20,656 nt of DNA, from positions 1 through 20,656 of the forward strand of contig JBKQNY010000118.1 in assembly GCA_052145775.1 (NCBI GenBank), read 5' to 3'. Numbering within the stretch: position 1 is the first letter of the stretch; the number at the start of each line of letters is the position of its first letter. Origin of the DNA: CAVYPR01 sp052145775 (lineage in GTDB: Bacteria; Actinomycetota; Acidimicrobiia; Acidimicrobiales; RAAP-2). The notes under the pieces were generated by a model. It saw only the letters and a list, made by a program, of their open reading frames with translations, was not told the DNA's origin and did no database searches. The position numbers and the translations under genes are program-made. Shown piece by piece: positions 12,492-19,571 of this stretch.

Positions 12492-13962
12492 CAGGTGGCC
12501 GGCCGTGGCCCCGCGGCAGGGCGCGGTGGCGCAGCGCCCGCCGGCTGGTCACGTAGAAGACGCCCCCCGCCCCGCCCACCGCGGCCATCACCGCGTCCCC
12601 GGCCGGGAAGGGGAAGGCCACCACCACCGGGATGATGGCCCCCACCACCCAGACCAGCTGCTGGCGGGTGGCGAACCGGGCGAAGGTGTGGCCCTGGGCG
12701 GCCGGCGGCACCAGCTGCTGGGTCATGGCGTCGAACGACGGCTGGGCCAGGGACCCGGCCAGCCCCACGAAGAAGGCCAGGACCACCTGCGCCCCGGCCG
12801 TCCCCCAGAAGGCGCAGCCCAGGGCGACCCCGGCGATGAGCCAGACCGCCAGCAGGAGGATCTGCTGCTCGATCAGCCGCTGGCGGATCCGGGAGACCAG
12901 GAGGAGGCCGAGCAGCGCCCCGACGCCGCTCCCTGCGAGGGCCAGCCCATACCACCAGAGCGAGGCGTGCTCGCGGCGCAGCCCGAAGGCGAGCAGGAAG
13001 ACCAAGAACCCGGCCAGGCCCCGGATGAGTGACATGGTGGTGAGGCCGAGCAGCACCTCGGGGTGGGCGGCCTGCTGCAGCCGGGCCAGGTCCCGGTCGG
13101 ACGGCTCGTCCCAGCCGGCGTCCACCGCCCCCGCCGCCGGCGCGCCGTCGAGCGCCTCGGAGCGTGCGGGCGGGGTCCGCTCGGTCCCGCCGCGCCCGCC
13201 GGCGGAGTGCCGGCGCCGCGGCACGGGCAGCCGGGAGCCCGCCACCGCCGCGCCCAGGAAGACGAAGGCGTCGAAGACCAGCACCCCGGGGGCCCCGGCC
13301 AGCTTCAAGAGGATGACCCCGGGCACCGAGGCCACGAAGCCGGCGACCGTGCCCAGCAGGGTGAGCCGGGCGTTGAGGGCGGCGTAGCCGGCCGGCACGG
13401 AGCCGGCCGTGCGGGCCGGCACCCCGATCTCGCCCTCGGGGCCCAAGGGGCGCTCCGCCGCGGCCCACCCGGTCCCCGGGGCCGTGCCCGCCGCCACCAT
13501 CTCGGGGACCAGCGCTCCGCGGGTGACCAGGTAGAGCTTGGAGAGGACCAGCACGAAGAAGGCCAGGGGGAAGAGCAACAGGTCGTTGGTGTGGCTGGCC
13601 ATCAGCGCGCAGAGGGCGGCCCGGCCAAGGGCGGAGAAGACCACCATCGCCCGCCGGGCCCCCCGGCTCTTGTCGATGAGCGGGCCGAGCAGCGGGGAGA
13701 CCACGGCGAACGGGGCGATGGTGAGCACCAGGTAGAGGAAGACCCGGTCCTTGGCGGCGTGGGGGGAGATGGAGAAGAAGAGCGACCCGGCCAGGGAGAT
13801 GGTGACGAGGGTGTCGCCGGCCAGCATGAGGACCTGGACGAGGGCCAGGCGGCCGAAGGGCTCGCGCTGGTCGAACAGGTCCTGCAGCGCATGGCGCGCC
13901 AGCTCGCGGAACTGGTCCACCCGGTCGCCGACGGCCACGGTGTCAGCGTAGGCAGCCGTCAC
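12487..13962 (-). CDS. MFS transporter, substrate unknown
   Basis: A 491-residue integral membrane protein with about 12 hydrophobic segments in a 6+6 pattern (starts near residues 38, 73, 104, 128, 202, 226, then 315, 342, 370, 392, 425 and 445). A motif-A-like loop, GPLIDKSRGARRAM, lies between helices 2 and 3. The central loop after helix 6 (about 245-305) is long, polar and Arg/Gly/Ala-rich, and another low-complexity loop lies near 155-190. The N-terminus is a soluble stretch of about 35 residues. Substrate cannot be inferred: the neighbours (pckG, a RAM-domain gene) give no hint. The GTG start has no clear ribosome-binding site. A lysophospholipid or drug efflux role is possible, but nothing here supports either. 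Confidence 0.85.
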   Translation of the reverse strand: MTAAYADTVAVGDRVDQFRELARHALQDLFDQREPFGRLALVQVLMLAGDTLVTISLAGSLFFSISPHAAKDRVFLYLVLTIAPFAVVSPLLGPLIDKSRGARRAMVVFSALGRAALCALMASHTNDLLLFPLAFFVLVLSKLYLVTRGALVPEMVAAGTAPGTGWAAAERPLGPEGEIGVPARTAGSVPAGYAALNARLTLLGTVAGFVASVPGVILLKLAGAPGVLVFDAFVFLGAAVAGSRLPVPRRRHSAGGRGGTERTPPARSEALDGAPAAGAVDAGWDEPSDRDLARLQQAAHPEVLLGLTTMSLIRGLAGFLVFLLAFGLRREHASLWWYGLALAGSGVGALLGLLLVSRIRQRLIEQQILLLAVWLIAGVALGCAFWGTAGAQVVLAFFVGLAGSLAQPSFDAMTQQLVPPAAQGHTFARFATRQQLVWVVGAIIPVVVAFPFPAGDAVMAAVGGAGGVFYVTSRRALRHRALPRGHGRPPG

Positions 13963-13987
13963 CGGGCAGCCGTGTCTGGGGCGGCGG

Positions 13988-13993
13988 TATCGT
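13988..13993 (+). promoter_or_regulatory. Possible -10 element for the RAM-domain gene
   Basis: TATCGT fits TANNNT, about 30 bases before the ATG, leaving room for the AGGGAG ribosome-binding site. No clear -35 is visible. Confidence 0.3.
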
Positions 13994-14024
13994 GGCGCCG
14001 GGACCCCGGCGCAAGGGAGCGGCC

Positions 14025-14261
14025 ATGACGGTGCACGCGTACGTGCTCATCCAGACCGAGGTGGGCAAGGCGGCCAACGTGGCCCGCCAGATCGACGCCA
14101 TCGAGGGGGTGATCAGCGCCGAGGACGTGACCGGCCCCTACGACGTGATCGCCCGGGCCGAGGCCGGGTCGGTGGACCAGCTGGGCCACCTGGTGGTGAG
14201 CGAGATCCAGCGGATCGAGGGCATCACCCGCACGGTCACCTGCCCGGTCGTCAACCTGTAG
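14025..14261 (+). CDS. Stand-alone Lrp/AsnC ligand-binding (RAM) domain protein
   Basis: A 78-residue protein consisting only of the effector-binding/oligomerisation domain of Lrp/AsnC regulators. It shows the beta-alpha-beta pattern: HAYVLIQTEVGKAANVARQI, then VISAEDVTGPYDVIARAEA, and a final strand before VTCPVVNL. No helix-turn-helix is present, so it cannot bind DNA by itself in the Lrp way. Such single-domain proteins are common in actinomycetes and archaea and probably bind amino acids or pair with other regulators; the function is unproven. The ATG at 14025 is chosen over the GTG at 13992 because AGGGAG sits 6 bases upstream and the family fold starts there. Confidence 0.88.
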   Translation: MTVHAYVLIQTEVGKAANVARQIDAIEGVISAEDVTGPYDVIARAEAGSVDQLGHLVVSEIQRIEGITRTVTCPVVNL

Positions 14262-14274
14262 GCGTCCCGCCTAC
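14258..14274 (+). terminator. 7-bp hairpin at the end of the RAM-domain gene, overlapping the next promoter
   Basis: GTAGGCG and CGCCTAC form a perfect 7-base stem with a 3-base loop. The left arm contains the TAG stop of the RAM-domain gene and the right arm enters the TACGAT -10 candidate of the VOC gene. No T-run follows. It may end or stabilise the upstream transcript. Confidence 0.4.
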
Positions 14275-14286
14275 GATCGCGGCGTG
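14272..14286 (+). promoter_or_regulatory. Leaderless promoter of the VOC gene (TACGAT-N6-GTG)
   Basis: TACGAT is followed by CGCGGC and the GTG start codon. This is the same geometry as at rsmD and the acyl-CoA dehydrogenase gene, and no Shine-Dalgarno is present. Transcription is predicted to start at the GTG. Confidence 0.55.
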
Positions 14287-14664
14287 GCGGTCACGGGCAT
14301 GGCCAACCTGGCGATCAAGGTCGCCGACCTCGACGCCGCCTGCGCGTGGTACGCGGCGGCGGGGGCCGAGGTCACCGAGCCGGTGGCGTGGGAAAACGGC
14401 CGCCGGGCCGACGTGGCCCTGGGGCCGGTGCAGCTCACTCTCTTCACCCGGGCCATCTACGAGGACGCCTGCGACCTCCCCGACGAGGGGTTCTTGCACC
14501 CCGCGCTGTTCGTCGACGACCTCGACGCCGAGCTGGCCCGCCACACGGTGCTGTGGGGCCCCCGGGTGGTCTCGGGGACGTTCGGGACCCGCAGGATCGC
14601 CTTCGTCGAGGCCCCGGGGGGCATCCGGCTGGAGTTCATGGAGCAGCTGGAGGACCCGGCGTAG
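14284..14664 (+). CDS. VOC-superfamily (glyoxalase/bleomycin-resistance fold) protein
   Basis: A 126-residue single-copy VOC protein. The first beta-alpha-beta-beta-beta unit begins GMANLAIKVADLDAACAWYAAAGAEV, and the second has FLHPALFVDDLDAEL and ends IAFVEAPGGIRLEFMEQ, where the final Glu is the usual metal-ligand position. The order of elements resembles glyoxalase I-like or methylmalonyl-CoA epimerase-like proteins, but the substrate cannot be assigned. A GTG start is chosen because of TACGAT six bases before it; an ATG five codons later is an alternative. It converges on the racemase gene, with 12 bases between stops. Confidence 0.85.
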   Translation: MAVTGMANLAIKVADLDAACAWYAAAGAEVTEPVAWENGRRADVALGPVQLTLFTRAIYEDACDLPDEGFLHPALFVDDLDAELARHTVLWGPRVVSGTFGTRRIAFVEAPGGIRLEFMEQLEDPA

Positions 14665-14669
14665 GCCGG
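14656..14669. terminator. Short hairpin at the VOC stop codon
   Basis: CCGGC and GCCGG form a 5-base stem around the loop GTAG, which contains the VOC stop. It lies in the short convergent gap with the racemase gene. Weak candidate for a terminator. Confidence 0.2.
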
Positions 14670-14676
14670 CTCACGC

Positions 14677-15816
14677 TCACGAGACGGCGCCGGCCTCCCG
14701 CAGCTTCGCCACCCTCTCGGCCGGGACCCCCCAGTCCGACAGCGCCTCGGTGGTGTCGGCCCCGGGGTGCGAGGGCGGCTTGCGCACCGCCCCCGGGGTG
14801 CGGCTGAACCGGGGGGCGGGGGCGGGCTGGACGATCCCCTCCACCTCGACGAAGGTGCCGCGGGCCATGTTGTGCGGGTGGCGGTCGGCCTCCCAGGGGG
14901 AGAGCACCGGCGCCGCGCAGGCGTCGGTCCCCTCGAACACCACCGCCCACTCGTCGCGGGTCTTGGTGGCGAAGATGTCGGCGAACCGGGCCTTCATCTC
15001 CGGCCACCGCTCGCGGTCGTTCTGGTCGGGCAGGTCCGCGCCGTCGAGGCCCAGGCCCTTCAGCAGCTCGGCGTAGAACTTGGGCTCGATGGCCCCCACG
15101 GCGAAGTACCGCTCATCGGACGTCTCGTAGACCTCGTAGAAGTGGGCGCCGGAGTCCAAGATGTTGATCCCCCGCTCCTCCTTCCACCACCCGAGCTCGC
15201 GGAAGCTGTAGATCATGGTCATGAGGGCGGCCGAGCCGTCGGTCATGGCCGCGTCCACCACCTGGCCGCGGCCCGAGGCCCTCGCCTCCACCAGGGCGGC
15301 CAGGACGCCGAAGGCCAGCAGCATCCCGCCCCCGCCGAAGTCGCCGACCAGGTTGAGGGGCGCCACCGGCCGCTCTCCGTGGCGGCCGATGTTCCACAGG
15401 GCGCCCGAGAGCGCGAGGTAGTCGATGTCGTGGCCGGCGGAGTCGGCCAGTGGCCCGTGCTGGCCCCAACCGGTCATGCGGCCGTAGACGAGGGCGGCGT
15501 TGCGGGCCCAGCAGTCCTCGGGCCCGAGCCCAAGCCGCTCGGCCACCCCGGGCCGGAAGCCCTCGATGAGGACGTCGGCCCGCTCGACCAGGTCGAGCAC
15601 GAGGGCGGCCGCATCGGGGTGCTTCAGGTCGATGCCGACCGATCGCCGGTTGCGGTTGAGCACGTCCCAGTGCGGGCCGGGTCCGGCGGGGGTGGACGGC
15701 GGCCGCTCCAGCCGCACCACCTCCGCCCCGGCGTCGGCCAGCATCATGCAGGTGAACGGCGAGGGGCCGATCCCGGCCAGCTCGACGACCCTCACGCCTT
15801 CCAGGGGACCGCTCAT
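14677..15816 (-). CDS. Alpha-methylacyl-CoA racemase (family III CoA-transferase fold)
   Basis: Interconverts (2R)- and (2S)-2-methylacyl-CoA so that branched or sterol-derived chains can enter beta-oxidation. The 379 residues carry the racemase-specific stretches AGHDIDYLALSGAL (127-140), VGDFGGGGMLLAFG (157-170), and LDSGAHFYEVYET followed by VGAIEPKFY. The predicted catalytic residues H129, D159 and E244 line up at a constant +3 offset from H126, D156 and E241 of M. tuberculosis Mcr. This separates it from formyl-CoA transferase-type members, which use an Asp nucleophile. The ATG at 15816 has GAGGG upstream. A short Arg-rich ORF overlaps this start. An acyl-CoA dehydrogenase gene lies 2.5 kb away and might act on the product, but this is inference. 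Confidence 0.9.
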   Translation of the reverse strand: MSGPLEGVRVVELAGIGPSPFTCMMLADAGAEVVRLERPPSTPAGPGPHWDVLNRNRRSVGIDLKHPDAAALVLDLVERADVLIEGFRPGVAERLGLGPEDCWARNAALVYGRMTGWGQHGPLADSAGHDIDYLALSGALWNIGRHGERPVAPLNLVGDFGGGGMLLAFGVLAALVEARASGRGQVVDAAMTDGSAALMTMIYSFRELGWWKEERGINILDSGAHFYEVYETSDERYFAVGAIEPKFYAELLKGLGLDGADLPDQNDRERWPEMKARFADIFATKTRDEWAVVFEGTDACAAPVLSPWEADRHPHNMARGTFVEVEGIVQPAPAPRFSRTPGAVRKPPSHPGADTTEALSDWGVPAERVAKLREAGAVS

Positions 15817-15881
15817 CGCGCCCTCGCCCGCCGCCGGCCCGGGTGGTCCCGCTCGAGCCGCTTGCTCTGTCGCTCACGCAT
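15813..15881 (-). CDS. Candidate leader micro-ORF (22 aa, Arg-rich) before the racemase gene
   Basis: An ATG at 15881 opens a 22-codon frame whose TGA overlaps the racemase ATG as ATGA. The peptide has 9 Arg and 1 Lys in 22 residues and begins MRERQSKRLERD. A promoter candidate (TTGACC-N17-CAGCAT) ends 7 bases before the ATG, which would make it leaderless. It is out of frame with the racemase. It may be a coupling or attenuation leader, or a chance ORF; Arg richness is partly expected from GC content. Confidence 0.35.
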   Translation of the reverse strand: MRERQSKRLERDHPGRRRARAR

Positions 15882-15888
15882 GGGCGGG

Positions 15889-15917
15889 ATGCTGCCGGGT
15901 CGCCGTCCCGCGGTCAA
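15889..15917 (-). promoter_or_regulatory. Candidate promoter of the leader ORF and racemase gene
   Basis: On the minus strand TTGACC (15917-15912) is separated by exactly 17 bases from CAGCAT (15894-15889). This is the best -35/-10 pair I found in the window. The predicted transcription start is at about 15882, beside the micro-ORF ATG. The racemase ATG is about 66 bases downstream. Confidence 0.45.
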
Positions 15918-15976
15918 ACCGGGAGGGCGGCGGGGAGCCACGGCGGGCCGACGGCCATGGAAAACTCTGCCCGACC

Positions 15977-17062
15977 ATGTCGGACCAGCAGCGACCCCGA
16001 AGCCGGCCGAACCGCCGATCGGTCGTGGCCCGGGCCCCGGGCCGGGTGAACCTGATCGGCGACCACACCGACTACAACGGGGGTCTGGCGCTTCCGATGG
16101 CCGTCGACCTGTCCACCGAGGTCGCCTTCAATGAGAGCGACGCCGACGTCATCGAGCTCGTCTCGGAGCTGGGCCCTCTCCCGGTGCGCCTGCCCATCGA
16201 CCTCCCCTTCGACCCCGACGTCCTGGGCCGGGTCGCCCCGCCCTGGGCCAGGCTGGCCGGGGCGGTGGTGGCGCAGGCCGCGCCGAGCACCGGCGGGATG
16301 GCACGGGTCACCAGCAAGGTGCCGGTCGGCGCCGGCCTGTCGTCCAGCGCCGCCTTCAGCGTGGCCCTCGCCGTGGCCCTCGGCGTCGAGGGCTCGCCGA
16401 CGTTCATGGCACGGTTCTGCCAGCGGGCCGAGGCCGCCACCGGCGTCGACGTGGGCCTCATGGACCCGATGGTCAGCGTCGGCGGCCGGGAGGGGTGCGC
16501 CCTGTTGCTCGACTTCTCGACCCTCGAGATGACCCCGGTGCCGCTGCCGGCCGAGGTCGAGGTGGTCGTCGTCCACTCCGGCGAGAGCCGCACGCTCGCG
16601 GACACGCCGTACGCGGCGAGACGGGCCGAGTGCGAGGCGGCGGCCGCCGAGCTGGGCCGACCCCTGGGGCAGGCCGAGGAGGCCGACCTCCCGGGATTCA
16701 TCGATCCCGTGCTGCGGCGTCGGGCCCGCCACGTGGTCAGCGAGTGCCGGCGCGTCCTCGAGATGGCCGCGGCCTTCCACGTCAGCGACCTGCCGGCCGC
16801 GGGGAGGGTGATGACCGAGAGCCACGCCAGCCTGGCCGGCGACTTCGAGGCATCGACCCCGGCGGTCGACGCGCTCGTGGACGCCGTGACGTCCCTACCC
16901 GGCGTGCTCGGCGCCCGCATGACGGGGGGCGGGTTCGGGGGCAGCGTGGTGGCCCTGGCCCATCCGGGGGTCGTGGACCCGGCGCGCTGGCCCGGCCGGG
17001 CCTGGAAGGTGAGGGCGGTCGGCGGCGTGACCCTGCGGGAAGCTGCGAGACCGACACGCTGA
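15977..17062 (+). CDS. galK: Galactokinase-like GHMP kinase
   Basis: Probably phosphorylates galactose at C1 (Leloir pathway). The 361 residues are slightly short for GalK (about 380-390). The galactokinase signature GRVNLIGDHTDYNGG (22-36) is present but has Asp29 where most have Glu (GEHTDYN). The GHMP glycine-rich loop VPVGAGLSSSAA is at 115-126, the catalytic Asp163 is in GLMDPM, Tyr212 lies in DTPYAARRAECE, and MTGGGFGGSVVAL is at 316-327. No galT, galE or sugar transporter is nearby, so another sugar is possible. The ATG at 15977 is the sensible start because the signature begins 21 residues in; no Shine-Dalgarno or clear promoter is visible. The open frame upstream to 15500 is antisense to the racemase. 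Confidence 0.82.
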   Translation: MSDQQRPRSRPNRRSVVARAPGRVNLIGDHTDYNGGLALPMAVDLSTEVAFNESDADVIELVSELGPLPVRLPIDLPFDPDVLGRVAPPWARLAGAVVAQAAPSTGGMARVTSKVPVGAGLSSSAAFSVALAVALGVEGSPTFMARFCQRAEAATGVDVGLMDPMVSVGGREGCALLLDFSTLEMTPVPLPAEVEVVVVHSGESRTLADTPYAARRAECEAAAAELGRPLGQAEEADLPGFIDPVLRRRARHVVSECRRVLEMAAAFHVSDLPAAGRVMTESHASLAGDFEASTPAVDALVDAVTSLPGVLGARMTGGGFGGSVVALAHPGVVDPARWPGRAWKVRAVGGVTLREAARPTR

Positions 17063-17153
17063 GGGGCGTCTTGAGGTGGGCGTCGTCCGCCGGGCCTCGG
17101 CCGGCCCCGGCGACACACCCCTCGTCGCCGCCCTCGAAGCGGACTGACAGAGC

Positions 17154-17179
17154 TCGCCCCCCGGGGCCCGCCCCGGGGG
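17154..17179. terminator. Perfect 12-bp hairpin between convergent galK and trpD
   Basis: The arm at 17154-17165 (G, six C, four G, C) is perfectly complementary to the arm at 17168-17179, with only CC between them. It lies in the 150-base gap between the two stop codons and reads equally on both strands, so it is a strong candidate for a bidirectional U-less terminator. The rest of this gap holds nothing else I can recognise. Confidence 0.6.
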
Positions 17180-17212
17180 GCCCAGCATCGGCTCGCGTCG
17201 GCCCCCGGCCCG

Positions 17213-18289
17213 TCAGGCGCTCGCGCCTTCGGCGGCGGCCACCCTGCCTGAGACCCGGACCAGCGCCTCCAGTGCGCCGGCGGCATTGCCGGAGTCGACC
17301 GACGCCGAGGCCAACTCCACCCCGGCCGCCAGGTCATCGGCGCGGCCGGCCACCACCAGGGCCGCCGCGGCGTTCAGGACGGCGATGTCGCGACGGGGCC
17401 CCCGCTCGCCGTCGAGCACCAGGCGGATCACCTCGGCGTTGAAGGCGGCGTCGCCCCCCCGGAGGTCGTCCATGGTCGCCGGCGCGAACCCGAGGGCGAC
17501 CGGGTCGAGCCGCCACTCACGAACCTCGTGCGCGCCTTCACCGTCTCCGGACACCTCGAAGACCGTCGACGGCGAGATCACGCTCAGCTCGTCGAGGCCG
17601 TCGTCGGCGCGCACCACCATCGCCCGCCGCACGCCGTTCGCCCCGAGTACCCCCGCCATCTTGGGCGCCATCTCCGCGTCGCTCACCCCCACCAGCAGGT
17701 GGCGTGCCCTGGCCGGGTTGGTGAGGGGACCGAGGAAGTTGAAGGCGGTGGGCACGCCCAGCTCCTTGCGGACGGGCCCGGCGAAGCGCATGGCGGGATG
17801 GAAGCGGGGGGCGAAGCAGAAGCCCATGCCCGCCTCCAGCACGCAGCGGGCGACCCCGGCCGGGCCCAGGTCCACCGTCACCCCCAGCGCCTCCAGCACG
17901 TCCGCCGTGCCCACCGAGGACGAGGCGGCCCGATTGCCGTGCTTGCAGACCACGGCGCCGGCGCCTGCCGCGATGAAGGCGGCCATGGTCGAGACGTTGA
18001 TGCTCGAGAGGCGGTCACCGCCGGTGCCGACCACGTCCAGCAGATCGCCCTCGAGGTGGAGCGGCTCGGCGTGCTGCACCATCGAGCGAGCGAGGCCGGT
18101 CATCTCCTCCACCGTCTCGCCCTTGGCCCGCAGGGCCACCAGGAGCGCGGCGGTCTGGGCCGGGGTGGCGGCACCGTTGAAGACCTCGTCCATCACGCGC
18201 TCGGCCTCGTCGGCCGACAGCGAGCCTCCGGCCACCAGCCGACCGAGCACCGCCGGCCACCCGCCCATGTCCGAGAAGGTGAGCGGCAT
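17213..18289 (-). CDS. trpD: Anthranilate phosphoribosyltransferase
   Basis: Second step of tryptophan synthesis: joins anthranilate to PRPP. The 358 residues are normal length. The PRPP-binding VGTGGD is at 87-92, NVST at 98-101, KHGNRAASSSVGTADVLEAL at 116-135, and FNFLGPLTNPARARHLLVGV follows. An N-terminal helical domain (MGGWPAVLGRLVAGGSLSADEAERVM) also fits. The ATG at 18289 is 2 bases after the acyl-CoA dehydrogenase stop. The frame stays open far upstream, but that is antisense or alternate-frame sequence. No other trp genes are present, so the pathway is dispersed in this genome. A pyrimidine-nucleoside phosphorylase is excluded by the KHGNRAASS motif. Confidence 0.95.
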   Translation of the reverse strand: MPLTFSDMGGWPAVLGRLVAGGSLSADEAERVMDEVFNGAATPAQTAALLVALRAKGETVEEMTGLARSMVQHAEPLHLEGDLLDVVGTGGDRLSSINVSTMAAFIAAGAGAVVCKHGNRAASSSVGTADVLEALGVTVDLGPAGVARCVLEAGMGFCFAPRFHPAMRFAGPVRKELGVPTAFNFLGPLTNPARARHLLVGVSDAEMAPKMAGVLGANGVRRAMVVRADDGLDELSVISPSTVFEVSGDGEGAHEVREWRLDPVALGFAPATMDDLRGGDAAFNAEVIRLVLDGERGPRRDIAVLNAAAALVVAGRADDLAAGVELASASVDSGNAAGALEALVRVSGRVAAAEGASA

Positions 18290-18291
18290 CC

Positions 18292-19467
18292 TCAGTCCCA
18301 CCACAGGTCGCCGTCGAGCACACCGCGGGCGATCAGGTTGAGCTGCACCTGTGACGTGCCCTCCACGATCGTGAGCTGGCGCGCGTCGCGGTACCACTGC
18401 TCGGTGGGGTGGTCCTCCATGTAGCCGGCCGCCCCGAGCAGTTGCACGGCCAGCCCCGAGGCCCGCACGGCCAGCTCGGTGGCGTGGTACTTGGCCATCG
18501 AAAGGAAGGGTACGTGCTCCTTGCCGAATTTTCCGGCGTCGGCCATGGCCGCGGCGCGATAGGTGAGCAGGCGGGCCGCCTCGATGTCGACCGCGCACTT
18601 GGCGATCTCCCACTGGATCCCCTGGAAGTCGGCGATCGTCCGACCGAACGCCTGGCGCTCCTTCACGTAGTCGGTGGCGTACATGAGGGCACCCTCGGCG
18701 AGGCCGATGCCCCGGGCGGCCACGACCGGGCGCATGGCGTTGAGCCCCAGCATGGCCAGGCGGAATCCGCCCACCTCCCCGATCACGTTCTCGGGGGGGA
18801 CCCGCACCCCGTCGAGGACCAGCTCGCCGGTGTCCACGCCGCGCACGCCCATCTTGTGGTCGGTGCGGCCCACCGAGACGCCCTCCCACCCGCGCTCGAC
18901 CACGAAGGCGGTCACTGAGTCGTGGGCACGGCTGGCCGGTTCGGCGGTCTTGGCGAACACCGTGTACCAGTCGGCCTCGCGGACCCCCGACATCCAGCAC
19001 TTGGTCCCGCTGACGACCCAACCCCCCGGGCGGCCGGGGTCCGGCTCGGCGCGGGTGCGCATGCCCATCACGTCGCTGCCGGCCTGGGGCTCGGACAGCC
19101 CGAAGGCGGCCCGCAGGCTCCCATCGGCGATCCCCGGCAGGTAGCGGCGGCGCTGCTCGTCGGTCCCGGCGATGAGGAGCGGCCCGGAGGGCAGGCGGGT
19201 GAGCAGGAGCATGAGGGCGGCCGTGTTCGAGCGCTTGGCCACCTCCTCGATGGCCACCGTCAGCCCGAGGATGCCCGCCCCCGAGCCGCCGAGTTCCTCG
19301 GGGAGGCACAGGCCGAGCAGGCCGGCGTCGCGAAAGGCGCAGAAGACGTCCTCTGGGTACTCGCCGGTCCGGTCGATCTCCCGGGCCCTGGGCGCCACCT
19401 TGTCCTCCACCAGCCGGCGCACCGACCGCTGCAGCTCCACCAGTTCGTCGGAGAGCTCGAAGTCCAC
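18292..19467 (-). CDS. Acyl-CoA dehydrogenase
   Basis: FAD enzyme making the alpha-beta double bond in acyl-CoAs; electrons normally go to ETF. The 391 residues match the family. Visible are FGLSEPQAGSD (122-132, flavin/substrate contact), WVVSGTKCWMSGV (150-162), the helical C-terminal part with RQAFGRTIADFQGIQW (271-286), LLGAAGYMEDHPTEQWYRDA (343-362), and the proposed catalytic base Glu369 in VEGTSQVQ. Chain-length specificity cannot be told. The GTG start lacks a Shine-Dalgarno but has TACCGT six bases upstream, indicating a leaderless mRNA. trpD follows after 2 bases, so they are likely co-transcribed although no shared pathway is evident. Confidence 0.94.
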   Translation of the reverse strand: MDFELSDELVELQRSVRRLVEDKVAPRAREIDRTGEYPEDVFCAFRDAGLLGLCLPEELGGSGAGILGLTVAIEEVAKRSNTAALMLLLTRLPSGPLLIAGTDEQRRRYLPGIADGSLRAAFGLSEPQAGSDVMGMRTRAEPDPGRPGGWVVSGTKCWMSGVREADWYTVFAKTAEPASRAHDSVTAFVVERGWEGVSVGRTDHKMGVRGVDTGELVLDGVRVPPENVIGEVGGFRLAMLGLNAMRPVVAARGIGLAEGALMYATDYVKERQAFGRTIADFQGIQWEIAKCAVDIEAARLLTYRAAAMADAGKFGKEHVPFLSMAKYHATELAVRASGLAVQLLGAAGYMEDHPTEQWYRDARQLTIVEGTSQVQLNLIARGVLDGDLWWD

Positions 19468-19479
19468 CGGACCACGGTA
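19465..19479 (-). promoter_or_regulatory. Leaderless promoter of the acyl-CoA dehydrogenase gene (TACCGT-N6-GTG)
   Basis: On the minus strand TACCGT is followed by GGTCCG and then the GTG start. No Shine-Dalgarno and no -35 are visible. Same geometry as at rsmD and the VOC gene. Confidence 0.55.
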
Positions 19480-19529
19480 TCGGACACCACCGAGGGCCCC
19501 CCCGAAAGGTTCTCTTCAGGTGCGGGCGG

Positions 19530-19535
19530 TATCTT
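19530..19535 (+). promoter_or_regulatory. Possible -10 element of the LCP gene
   Basis: TATCTT fits TANNNT, 36 bases before the GTG, in the 104-base divergent gap with the acyl-CoA dehydrogenase gene. No Shine-Dalgarno precedes the GTG and no strong -35 is seen, so both promoter and start are tentative. Confidence 0.3.
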
Positions 19536-19571
19536 GCCTGCACAGGGCGATCCCCGCGCCCCCTCATCGCC

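Noticed and set aside
15957..16049. ATG at 15957 opening a 30-residue frame over the galK start
   Set aside because: Different frame from galK, no ribosome-binding site and no promoter; product has no conserved feature.
14767..16134. 455-codon plus-strand open frame over the racemase gene
   Set aside because: Antisense to the racemase, whose catalytic residues are intact; no recognisable motifs.
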